In this document: one piece after another, positions 1 through 13,423 of the stretch
Position numbering within the stretch: position 1 is the first letter of the stretch
Layout of the letters: each line of letters starts with the position of its first letter
Assembly: GCF_001039355.2 (NCBI RefSeq)
Contig: NW_019773513.1
Span: forward strand, 38,659 to 102,658
Direction of reading: 5' to 3'
DNA length: 64,000 bases
Source of the DNA: Lingula anatina
Lineage: Eukaryota > Brachiopoda > Lingulata > Lingulida > Lingulidae
Position numbers and translations under genes: made by a program
The notes under the pieces: generated by a model
Seen by the model: the letters and a program-made list of their open reading frames with translations, nothing else
The model's database searches: none
Told to the model about the DNA's origin: nothing

Positions 1-60
1 ATGTTCTCTGTGTCCACCTGTTCACTGTTCACCCTGGGGACCAGGTCCAGGCCAAGACGA
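1..60 (-). CDS. DOCK4: DOCK exon 7, cut by window edge
   Basis: The acceptor TTCCAG is followed by codons for RLGLDLVPR and then V, N, S, E. This matches the GLDLVPRKDF stretch of DOCK3/4. The exon runs off the left edge of the window. Confidence 0.75.
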
Positions 61-3000
61 CTGGAAACAAGATCAAATTACATACATAAGTATTCTGTAC
101 TTAAAAACTAAAAGCAAAAGTCAAACCCAACAACCAAGTTAAACCTAGGAACTGACACATTAAATTTCTATTTTGCTAAAACAGTTAAAAGATTCACTTA
201 AAAGTAAAAACCCCAGACAAGATTGTCTCACCCATTCCCCCAGTCTATCTTGGCTGTGATCTTCTGTTTCAGTTCTCTAGCCTGGTCCTGTGTCAGTGAG
301 TCCGACATCAACTGCCGCCTCCAGTCCATCAGGTCCAACATCACCTTCTTGAATGTGTCGAACACCTGTTTCTTCCTCTCCTGTAGGGGTACAGAGAAAT
401 ATGATGTCATATGCAGAGATGAGAGTAGATCAATTTTAAATCAGAGAACAATTTCATCAGCTTTGTTAGAATAGAGTAATTTTTTTGGCATTTCTCCTGG
501 ATAGAGGTTATTCACTTGGATAGCCTCATAACCTGATAAGGACGCTCTGAGACACACTGAAATATTGGAGGCAATAATTAGCTGTCAATGCAAGCTGTTG
601 ATTGAAAACCCTTTTAAAAATTTACTAAAAATGCATGCACCGAAGTTTTAAGTTTAAAATTAAAACCTACAGGCACACCAAAATTGATTAAAAATTTAGA
701 AAATTAGAAAAGCACCAAGATACTCATATAAGTACGTATGTATGATTTTTATCATTAAATGAAGTGTAATGAAAATGCTTGTGCTTCATTTAGCAAATAG
801 AAATACTACTTAAGGTGTTTAAGTAGTGAAAAAATGCAGCTAAATTGAAATAAATCTGCAGAACTAAAACGCCATATCAGTGGACCTATGGTCATGGCAG
901 ACAAGAAAAAATGTAGACATAAATTGGTGGCGACAAAGAAGCTCAAGTGGAAATATCTAACTAGAAGAGCTACACACATCAGGCATGAGATTGCCTTGGG
1001 AAATATATCTGAAATATTTTGAAAGCAGATTACTGCACTATTTTCACTGAACCATGGTAAAAGAGTCTGAATTTGGCCAAAAGTCTGGAAAATCCCATGC
1101 TCATTCTAATTCTGTTGGAGGAGCAAGTCAGTAAAGTGGCATTTCTTTTTTGTTGTTTCTGAATATTTCTTTGCTATCTGCCACTTCAGAATTACTCTTG
1201 ATGGACATCTTATATGACTGAAGAAATAAATAAGAGCTAGCAAATCACTCAAGATTTGGACTAATAAGCTCACTGTTTATTTTCCCAAGAAAAAATCTTC
1301 ACCAGGCATTGTTGTAGAGTGAGCTTGGTCCAGTTTTTGTTTGACTACAGAAATAAAATTTAAAAAGAAAGGCTGGACAGAAGCTTGGTACAAAATGGAA
1401 GGAAAGCCTACTGACACCATTAAAGAAAGACCATCAAATTTTCATATATAATCTTATTTTCAAGTATTTTCTACTTTTTCATCTCTACTGGAAAAAGAAA
1501 AACTTCTGCAACCATGAAAAACATTTTCTCATCCCTTACCACAAAGTGTCTCTGCCATATGTGCCTCCATTCTCTCAGAACATAGGACACCTCATGGACT
1601 ATACTGTCTTCTACTGGAATCACGCTCTCATATGGTCTGAAAATATAATGTTTGTCAATGGATTTAAAAAGTACATTTATTTGTCTGAAATAATAAACTC
1701 TGACAAAAATATATAAAAATAAATACATTTCACTAAAATTTATCACACAAAATGGCTAAATTCAAGAACTGAATAGGTTTTAATGCAAAGGATTCAAGGA
1801 TTCAAAGCCATGCTAATATTGGTTAACATTGCTTAATGTTTATTTAACATACCAAGCAAAATATTCAAGATGTATAACCTGTCACCAGAAAAGAATTCTG
1901 TGTTGATGAAAACCATAAAATAATGTGGTTATTTAAAGTACTAGTAGCACATTAAGCTTATCTTGATGTGCCACTTTAATTTTCACCTTCATAAATGATG
2001 CAGAACACCTCCATAGGGAAATGTTGTAACACAACCAGGTACTTGCCTAATTTACCAACTACAGCAATAATACAACAAAAATTTATGATTTTCGCTGATC
2101 ATTAATTCAACTTTTTTAGGTTTTGATTTATAAACATAATGGAAAAGGAAATGTTGTTGAAAATAATGATTATTTTATTAAAATATGATGACAACCCATC
2201 AGTGCGTTGTCAGAAGTCTTGTGTTCCTTTTATCCTATAATTGCAACATTTGCACATTACTTTGGGTATCCTTACAAAAAGCTCTTCTGGTTTCTGGTAA
2301 ATCAAAGCTGGCTGTTCCCTCAGGAAAGAAGCCATTTACAATGTTCTCCAAGCATTGGCTGCATCGTTCATCACATGTGATTGCTGTCAATACTCAGTTC
2401 CGTGACACCCGATAGATTACATTTCTCAGTAACTAGAATAATGCAGGTAAATAAATATCTTTCACTGCTATAACTGTTCCATGGCAATTTTTCTGTGCTA
2501 TCTATTCTTGCAGTATTTCAAACAGGTATAATGTTTACAAATTTTTAATCAGTATTTTAAAGACGTATAATGTTTACAACTTTGAAATCACTGAACTTCA
2601 CTCATGAACTTCCTTGCTTTTTTTTACATCAAGGTCATTCAGCTACAAAACAAAAGAAAATGTACTTTGATCTTGGATCATAAGATAACTCCATCTTAAA
2701 GCAACAACCTTTACAATGACAAATCTTAATCCCATGTGGAGACAAGACATCAATAATTTTCAAATCTGATCAACCTGGTACAATTGATATCATATGACAT
2801 TTCACTGACTGAGACGACTGAAAATTAGCAATCCCTTTCTTTATCTATTTGACTCCATAATGGAAAGGTCACTCTATAATTCAACTCAGACCCAAGGGTT
2901 TAGACCGACATCTTCTGCAGATCCTTAATTCTATCTGATCAATAAGTCTGCAAAAGTCAACATATGGCAAATGATAAAGATAAAAGATGTTTTCACTACA

Positions 3001-4629
3001 AAACCATCTTAGCCAAATTAATGAGTTTCACCATTTGGCAAATCATCATTTCTGGAATGAGGCTTCACTCAACTGATACGTCTGGTGTAAAAAGTACAAA
3101 CAATTCCAGTTGGCTCCTATACGACTACCAGATCTAAACCAGGTTTTAATATGTCATAATTTTGTGTCTTAGATGACCACATTCAGTGTTAGCTCACATT
3201 TATCCATAAGCCAAATAACTAAGGCTTCCCAAATCTTTGAAAAAATTGAGAAATATAAATCTTTCAAGTATCCTCCCTGGCATTTGGTGATTATCTCTCA
3301 TGTCAATATTTGCCTCACCTGTACAACATGCTTAAATTGAGGTGAATGTACTGAATGGCTAACAACCTTCAGAAAAACTTTTATAAATAAATAAATAAAT
3401 AAATAAATATATAAATACAAATTAAAATAAATGAATAAATAATTTATTAATAAACAACAAACAAATAAATAAATAAAGGTCTTTTTTAAATCTGGCATAA
3501 AGAACTCTCCAGCAATTACCACTGCAAATCTATCTCATGCTTCATCAGCTCTTCAGAAATTGTCTATTGTGCTTCTTAATTGTTCTCCGAGTGCATCCTT
3601 CAGCGCTGTCAACCATTTTGTCACAAGCGCTGAGTCACTGATTGTATGCAGTGTCAGGTTTCCTGGTATTCAGCATTACCGAGATTGGAATATGAAGTAC
3701 TTAGTAAACTGATTATGAAGGTTTCAGTGTTTTTAGTGCAACTCTGTACCATGTAATCAGGTCCTATTTTGTCTCTAAAGTATCAATCTTCTAACTCTGA
3801 TATAGTCTCACCTGACGAGAAGGCAATGCCTGCAGGAGCCTGGGTTCCAGGAACTGACAGGTAATCAGAGTCTAAGATACTAGTTACATGAACCAGGTAA
3901 TGTCTAGGAAAAGATCAGGTATTAACATTCTGTATGATGCACTACTATAAGTGTGAAAAGACGACAAATATCTTTTGTTCTCAGTTTTCTTTTATTTCCT
4001 TAATGTTTATCCTTCTAACACAATTATTAATCCAACTTTGAATTCAGTTTCTGTTAATTTGCATACTGTGTCATATTTCTTACAGCTTTCTTCTAACAAG
4101 ATCACAAACTGAAGGTACAAACTGTCTTAAAGCCTGTCTTTGTTTTTATTGCAGATGAGAACTCTGCTGTTTAAGTCCCAGATGTGCTCCTCTATGAATA
4201 CAGAGGGAATTGAAATCTACTGTTAATTATTCTCAAGCTGTGCAAAATACGCCCATGGCTCACCTAAGAAGTGATTTCTTATCCAAGAGGATTATCCGCT
4301 AGTTCACCTTTATAGACTAAATTTACTACAATCCTAGCAATTTGTGAACAAATCTGTCAAAACAAATTTTATATAATAAGGTTCTATAGAAGCTTAGCTT
4401 TTTATTGCTACAACTATTCAACACTACACTAATGATACCAAATGACATTTTCACATTGAATATATGATTTCTAGGAACCAAGTATTTTTGTAAAGTGATC
4501 TAACAATATAATCAGTGAACAGCACACAGCTGGTTTCAATTTTACAAAAGATATCATTAAAGACATCTGATAAACTGCTCTCCCTTGAGGTGTAAAAGTA
4601 AAGTTAAGTATGATAAATTCATCAACACA

Positions 4630-4671
<42 letters not shown>

Positions 4672-7600
4672 AAGAAAGAGACCGACTGACTTAGGACTCC
4701 AATAACTTGCCCTATTCAATCATGATAGCAATAAAAATGCTCCATCACAGAAACCTTGTCATACGCCCACATCAGCAGTTCAAAAGAGAGTACCAGACAT
4801 TTTGAAATAAATGAGATAAGTGGAGATCAAACACTTCCCAATATATATATACATATACTAGAGCTAGCAATCAATGTCTTACAGCAGGACAATGACAAAA
4901 CGGTGTCTTTGAGATCACAAATCAGTAATGTTGGACGTCTGCGACAGGTACAATTTCTCTATACTCAACTTGACTTTAACTATAGAACTGCCTTTGCACA
5001 CACTCGTCTGTTAGTTTCCAAGTGTCAGGATCTTGAAGGGGGGGTGCAAAAGGGATATTGTCACCACAAAAAATACCTATTTATTACCATTGTGGCTGCA
5101 TAGTACATAATCCCCATATTTCATGAATAAATTTGGCACCGTCAGGGAGTCTACATGAACAATCTTATCATAGTGAATCCTGGCAATACAGGCAATAACA
5201 GGAAATTAAATACAACTCAGTGTTTCCTTCATATCTTTTCTGTATGAATCCACAAAACTAGTCATCTCTCTCTAAAACCCAGCTCATACACGAAATCCGA
5301 GACTATAGACCAGTCTATATCTGATGACACAATTCAGACCAATTAATCCAAAACAGTGATAGTGACATAAATTAATCCATATTTTAATACATATGTAGTT
5401 CTGTATATAATTCTTAATAATTTCCTGGTATTCAGCATTACTGAGATTGGAATACAGAACATGACTTCAGTAGAACATAAATTGCACAATTTAGAACAAT
5501 CTACAGTATTTCTGATGACAAAATTTAGACCAGCCTATAGTCAATTTTGTGTATAAACCACTGTAGTATATACTTACCCTTGATTGTCTACTTTGCATGG
5601 CTTCAGGTGAATATATTTGGCTGGAAAAATTCCCTGAAAAATACAAAATATGTGCCTCTTTATTGTGTGATAAAAACAAGTAAGAAATTTTTTACAGAAG
5701 TATGAAGAGTTAAATTTATTTTCAAAGGAATGGAGAGGTGAAGGTGGTATATGGTCCAGCTGAACTTTTAGTTGGATAACTTTTTTTTTTTTCCAATGCA
5801 ACATTCAGATAGCATTGATTTATTTTATTATCTATGTAAAGGTAGAATGATAATATGATATAGACCAGAGGGAGAGCCTGTTTTTTTTTATACAGCTTTT
5901 TTTTAAAAATAAATATTATATATTGAACTGAAAGCATCTTGTCAAAGCAGTATGATTTGCAGTGACAGATCACAAAAATGCATTTCTGACTCCACTGATT
6001 AATTATCTTATTTACTGAAAACTAATTTAAAACTAGTCTTGGAGGAATCATTTCCATTATTTTTATTATTTCGTTACAAAAACTAGTCCAAATATCTGTC
6101 TGTGACCAGGAAGTCTACATAGTTCTGTCTCACACTGACAGTCACGTAGCACAGATAAGGATGTACCTTCTATACATAGTTACTATCAGATATATACTAA
6201 AACAGCACACAATGATAAGCAGAGCATATCAGGGCACACGGAAAGTCTCAGCAAAAATGTCTTTTTTTTCCATAGGCACATCTTTAAGCCTGAAATGATA
6301 TTCTGTATGGGGAAGTTGTTTCACCTGACAATACCTGCCGTGAGACCAGGTGAGACCAGGTGAGACCAAGAGACTGTGACCCACTGAACCCTGGTATTAT
6401 TTAGTCATTTTCAAAATTATTGCACGACACTGCAGAGACTTATGCAAGGCATTGAGTGCATTTTGGAGTTTTTATTTTACTTGCTATTTTATTATCACTG
6501 CTAAATACTTGACATTATTTGGCTTTGGACAAAGTACTTATTAGAATTGCACAAGTTTTTTTTACTATTTAACTTGATTTTTAATTTATTTAGTAGTTTT
6601 GGACTATTGGATGTTTGATTTAAACTGATAACAACTCTAAGTATGAGATTCGAGTTCCACAATTAATACATGGTAAACAACACCAAGAAATATAACTAGA
6701 GGATCAGAGAGGCGATACCGCCTCCGAATATTGTACCACCAGCTGGAGCAAGCGCATTTGTATAGACCCCCACATACACAAAATAAGGGACACAGCCACC
6801 AGTCTTTTGCTTGACAAGCTGTAAAAATGCAATCAACAAGAATTTTCAAAATATGCAAAAAAATATATATATAACTTAAAATGGTACAATCAAAGTTAAG
6901 TTCATCAAAAGGTAGGTCAAAGGTCAATTTCACAGTAAGATTGCCAGTATATGACTTCCTATTCAAGTTCAATAGTAACAATGGACCTATCTCTGCCAGG
7001 TTAGGAGTTAAAAGAGAAAGAAATTAGCAGAGTTCAGTTCATGGTGAAAAGTAGGTCAAAGGTCAATTTTAAGGTCACATTTAGATTGCCAGTATATGAC
7101 TTCCTTTTCAACTTCAATAGTAACTATGGACCTATCTCTGCCAGTTTTGGAGATATAAGGGACTAAATGGTATAATTTTGGAGTTACCATAGTGTGCCAT
7201 AAATTTCCTACAGAAAAAAATTAATTAAGATAAAGAAAAGGTCATTTTGGTCAAAATTCTTGAAATGGGAGGTGCTTTGAAGTTCCAGATGTTCAAATTT
7301 GATGAAATAATGTCATTTTTGACCACAAGTTGTCTGCTTTGCCAAGCCCGCACATTTTGCTTTCACCACCAGTATATGACTTTTTGATAAAGCGTAACTC
7401 GAAAACCGTATGGAATACAAAAAAACGGAGACCACCTCCAGTGTTGGGCTTTACATGCTCTACAAAATGCAAAAAAGAATGGGTGTCTAGCATTAACGGT
7501 TCCCGAATTAGAGACAATTTTCAGTTTTGATATCTTATGGCCGCTACTCCCGTGAAAATGCACCGATTGACCCCAAATTCACGGAGATGAAAGATGACCC

Positions 7601-10600
7601 GAAGGGTAACACTTTCCATTAATATTATTAGTTAAGTCTGTGTGGTGTCTGAATAAGAGCGCAAAAAAAATTTTTTTCGGCAAAAATTTTGTTTTTTTGA
7701 AAATTTTGGCCCGTTTGACCTTGAAATAAAGGTCAAAGGTCAAATCCAAGGGCATATTTGAAATCTACACATATGACTTTTGGAAAGCTGTCTGTAGAAA
7801 TTTTTCCCATAATTCCTTCCGTAGGGGAGATAATTAGCATTTAATTTTGCCATTTTTGGACAAGGGTGCATTGCAATGAGTGCCACACCTAGACTCCAAT
7901 ACCGACAAAGCCCAAATTTTACGTGGAACGAGTTGAGATTATAGGTGACCTAAATCCAGGAGAGGGGTATGGAGGCCCTTACCGTCTAGGAGGAGAAGCG
8001 GTAACGGTGACTTGGCGGCGGAGCCGCAGGAGCCGGCAAAGCCAGCGGAGCTGCAGGAGCCGGCGGAGCCGCAGGAGCTGGCGGAACATACGGGTCGGGA
8101 CTAAAACCATGAGTACCACCAGCGCCTACGCTGGTGGTACAATAAATTCCATTTTATCACCAAAAACAGAAAACGGAAAAATCATCATTTACCCCAGGTA
8201 TAATATATTTGATGGGACTTTCCCTATCGAAATAAAGAGTTATTATCCCTTTATTCTTTTTCTAATTTTGAAAAAAAAATCAGGCAATTATACAATTTTT
8301 CTTAGCCTTAAATCTAAATTAACTGCAGTCTGCCAAACTTTCCCATAAGGATTCTACATTCCAATCTGTCCATTTTTCAATATATATATCCACAGTGCCC
8401 CATCAAAGCACCTTGGTTTCTGAAAACCTACTGTTTTTTTTCAAACAGCCTATAAATATTTCATGAGGCTGTATTGTTCCTTGGTCTGAGTCACAGCTGT
8501 CTGCAGTCTTAATTCATTCTATTATACAGACTTATTACAACTGAGTCTCACAAGACTTTAGCAGCAGCTGGGAGCTCTTTTTTTTTTCTTGGTGGATATT
8601 TTATTTTTTTGTCATTCTTCTTCTTTTTCTGCATGTGGTTGGGGATGTGTAAGCCTTCCCGTAGTGCGGTACGTGCTGCCAGAAGGAAGACCAAACATTC
8701 AGTTTATGTCCCCATTCCCACAAAAACCAATGGTCTACAGACATTGACCCAACTCTGCGGGGATTCAAGCTGAGTGTAATCAGCTTAACTGAATGACTGC
8801 CTCCTCTTGTTTCCAGTGTACTTGTATAATCACCAGATTTTCTGTATTCTACTTTAAGCCAGGAGGAGGCATGCCATACAGTTAAGCTGATTGCAGTCAG
8901 CGAGAGTCTCTGCAGAGTTGGATCCATTCACGTACATCGATGGTGTCTCTGAGAATGAGGCCTATGTCATCGGGCTGGGTTCACATAAGATTGGTCTTTA
9001 TTTCTAGATGTACATTTTTGACTACTTCAATCAGGGAATTATATCCGATATAATTCCCTGCTTCAATTCAGGATAATTCTTTACTGGTCCACTAAAATAA
9101 ACTTCTTTGTGGTCTTAAACATTAGCGGTCTTCTTTTTAATAAAATGGACCCTATGTTTCATTTATGTGGGCTATATGTCAGAGTTAAAACTAAGCCAAA
9201 ATAGACAACACAGTTAAGACCATCTTTCTATCTTTTTCTGTGAAATAAGCCTCAGCTGCAAGCAGCACAACAGTAAGATGGTTTATTAAATTGCTAAGCA
9301 AAACATCACCACAATAATTTCAAGACATAAGTGTGTCATGGAGACCCGTTTCAGGTGTGCAATACTGAGTAATGCTCACCTGTCAGGTAAAACTGCAGGT
9401 AAGTCACACTTCCAGTTCACTGTATTGCCTGGAGTTCACATAAACACATGTCATATACCTGCTCACCTGACTTTACCTCACCTGTACAGGTATGACAACA
9501 GGTATGACAACACATATTAAGACTGGCTGTCCAATTTTGTGTGGGACTTGCATGCATGTCAAAGTGTACATACAAACCACAAGTACTCGTTTATCTTGTA
9601 AAGCACTTTAGATGTGGGATTGATAATAATTTTTATTGAGGTTGAAAAAATACTCATCACAATGGTAATAGCATCTTTGGTTGAAAAAAGAGCAGAGGTC
9701 CAGTTAGGAATCATGCAGCTAAAAATAAAGCAATACCTTGATAACAATGGCAATAGCTGGAGCCAAAGTTGTGCAGAATATGCAGTGGCACGCATACTGT
9801 AGTCATCATAATATAGAAAGCACTGAGAATAGATGGGCGCATTTCCAGTGAAACTATCATTCAACATAGATAGATCCAACTCTGTAAGGCCTATCACTGA
9901 ATCAGATTTAATTTAAAAGATAAATGTGCCTCCTCTTGTCACCAAAATACTTGTCACCAGCTTTTCTGTATTCTACTCAATGCCAGTTAAACTGATTGCT
10001 TTCAACGAGAGTCCCCGCAGAGATGGATTGCGTACAATAGTTTTATTGGGAATGATCCCTCAGTCTAGATATATATACATAAATATTTCTCTGCTGACAT
10101 TCCTAAGGCCTAGCTGTTACGATGTCTTTGCTTTCACAGTGACCTGGTTTGTGTTACTGATGTCTCCTACCAAACAACTGACTTGTACTGAGCCAAAAAC
10201 TTGGACAGGGAGGATTATTTGCCTATTTCATATAACTACGCCCCCCCCCCCTCCCCTCACTGAGCAATTAATGGTTGCTGACTGATAAATTGCATATCTT
10301 CAAAACTAAAATTTAATGAATGGATGTTCAAATGGGTAAAAAATGGCAGTAATTGCCAAAGAAACAGACTGAACCCTTATTGTATATATGTAGGGGGAAA
10401 GTGGGGAGAGAGCCTCACCATCTAAGAGCCCAACTCAATTAAGCCAAATATGAACTAATTGTCCTCCCACTAATGTTCTGTTGGTAAAACTTTAAAATGC
10501 TCATTCACAAGTTTTGCAAAGTTAATTGGTTTTGTGTCACATTTTGTGAGTGTCTAAATACAATCACTGTTGAAAAAATAAAACATCAGTAACAAAAGTG

Positions 10601-12164
10601 GGGTGTTTGAAATATGATTAGCAAGCACTGTACACAGTACTAGCCAAGTGTCACAGCTCTGCAGTGATGAATGTCTGGGACAAGGAATTATCTAACACCA
10701 GGGACACAGCAGTGACAGCACCATACCCTCATTGTACTCAATACTCCTCTTTAGTGCCCCTGTCACACTTAAGTATGCACCTTTCATGTGACACTTAATT
10801 AAATTTAGATTTTTTTCTACTATCACTTTTGATAATCATGATGAAAGAAGGCTGAAAATATTTGGATTTTATATCATGTAGTGCTTCTAATCTTTTATCT
10901 TTTAGAATATACAGAAGCAAGGTGGACACAAAAGCACTATATCTCAAATTATTGAAAAAGCCAAATAAAAATAATGCAAATTACAATGTTCTTGTCAAAA
11001 CCATGATATATCTAACCAATATCACTAGGTATTGAAAAGTTCCAAACAGCTTTTTCTCTTATTTTATGCAGGTATAAAAACAACAGCCAAATATCTTGAT
11101 TTCTAGATAAACCTAAGTCTTTCATCCCTAAAATAAATGTAGAAAGTTCTTTTTAAGAGCTGTCCTGGACCCCCCCCCCCTGCCCCCATCCCCGCCAGCA
11201 GGCAGGCACCATTAACTGCAGATCTAAATGACTGTTTTCATTAAAGCTTGCNTGTATAATGTTTACAAATTTTAAATCACTGAACACTCATGAACTTCCT
11301 TGCTTTTTTTTTTTTTTACACCAAGGTCATTCAGCTACAAAACAAAAGAAAATGTACTTTGATCTTGGATCATAAGATAACTCCCATCCTACTGCAGCAA
11401 CCTTAACAATGACAAATCTTTATCCCATGTGGAGACAAGACGTCATTAAATTTCAAATCGGATCAACCTGGTACAATTGATATCATATGACATTTCACTG
11501 ACTGAGACGACTGAAAATTAGCAATCCCTTTCTTTATCTATTTGACTCCATAATGGAAAGGTCACTCTATAATTCCACTCAGACGCAAGGGTATAGATCA
11601 ACATCTTCTGCAGATCCTTAATTCTATCTGATCAATAAGTCTGCAAAAGTCAACATATGGCAAATGATAAAGATAAAAGATGTTTTCACTACAAAACCAT
11701 CTTAGCCAAATTAATGAGTTTCACCATTTGGCAAATCATCATTTCTGGAATGAGGCTTCAGTCAACTGATACGTCTGGTGTAAAAAGTACAAACAATTCC
11801 AGTTGGCTCCTATACGACTACCAGATCTAAACCAGGTTTTAATATGTCATAATTTTGTGTCTTAGATGACCACATTCAGTGTTAGCTCAAATTTATCCAT
11901 AAGTCAAATAACTAAGGCTTCCCAAATCTTTGAAAAAATTGAGAAATATAAATCTTTCAAGTATCCTCCCTGGCATTTGGTGATTATCTCTCATGTCAAT
12001 ATTTGCCTCACCTGTAAAACATGCTTAAATTGAGGTGAATGTACTGAATGGCTAACAACCTTCAGAAAAACTTTTATAAATAAATAAATTAATCAATCAA
12101 TTAATTAATTAATTAATTAATTAATTAATTAATTAAAACAAATGAATTAATAATTTATTAATGA

Positions 12165-12207
<43 letters not shown>

Positions 12208-13351
12208 AGGTCTTTTTTACATCTGGCATAAAGAACTCTCCAGCAATTACCATTGCAAATCTATCTCATGCTTCATCAGCTCTTCAGAAATTGTCTATTG
12301 TGCTCCTTAATTGTTCTCCGAGTGCATTCTTCAGCGCTGTCAACCATTCTGTCACAAGTGCTGAGTCACTGATTGTATGCAGTGTCAGGTTTCCTGGTAT
12401 TCAGCATTACCGAGATTGGAATATGAAGTACTTAGTAAACTGATTATGAAGGTTTCAGTGTTTTTAGTGCAACTCTGTACCATGTAATCAGGTCCTATTC
12501 TGTCTCTAAAGTATCAATCTTTTAACTCTGATATAGTCTCACCTGACAAGAAGGCAATGCCTGCAGGTGCCTGGGTTCCAGGAACTAACAGGTAATCAGA
12601 GTCTAAGATACTAGTTACATGAACCAGGTAATGTCTAGGAAAAGATCAGGTATTAACATTCTGTATGATGCACTACTATAAGTGTGAAAAGACGACAAAT
12701 ATCTTTTGTTCCCAGTTTTCTTTTATTTCCTTAATGTTTATCCTTCTAACACAATTATTAATCCAACTTTGAATTCAGTTTCTGTTAATTTGCATACTGT
12801 GTCATATTTCTTACAGCTTTCTTCTAACAAGATCACAAACTGAAGGTACAAACTGTCTTAAAGCCTGTCTTTGTTTTTATTGTAGATGAGAACTCTGCTG
12901 TATTAGTCCCAGATGTGCTCCTCTATGAATACAGAGGGAATTGAAATCTACTGTTAATTATTCTCAAGCTGTGCAAAATACGCCCATGGCTCACCTAAGA
13001 AGTGATTTCTTATCCAAGAGGATTATCCGCTAGTCCACCTTTATAGACTAAATTTACTACAATCCCAGCAATTTGTGAACAAATCTGTCAATACAAATTT
13101 TATATAATAAGGTTCTATAGAAGCTTAGCTTTTTATTGCTACAACTATTCAACACTACACTAATGATACCAAATGACATTTTCACATTGAATATATGATT
13201 TCTAGGAACCAAGTACTTTTGTAAAGTGATCTAACAATATAATCAGTGAACAGCACACAGCTGGTTTCAATTTTACAAAAGATATCATTAAAGACATCTG
13301 ATGAACTGCTCTCCCTTGAGGTGTAAAAGTAAAGTATGATAAATTCATCAA

Positions 13352-13423
<72 letters not shown>

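Larger units (their letters stand above)
2565..11251. repeat. Duplicated segment, copy A (with ~1.45 kb extra insertion)
   Basis: The sequence from about 2565 to the N at 11252 is repeated, in the same orientation and with high identity, from 11253 to 18372. Both copies contain the DOCK SH3 exon, the same microsatellites and the same inverted-repeat elements. Copy A additionally holds an insertion at about 6695-8140. The two abut exactly at an N, which suggests two unmerged haplotypes rather than a biological tandem duplication, although this is not proven. Confidence 0.85.

Noticed and set aside
8601-8927. Open frame on the minus strand
   Set aside because: It runs across an inverted-repeat MITE, and the equivalent frame in the other duplicate is broken.
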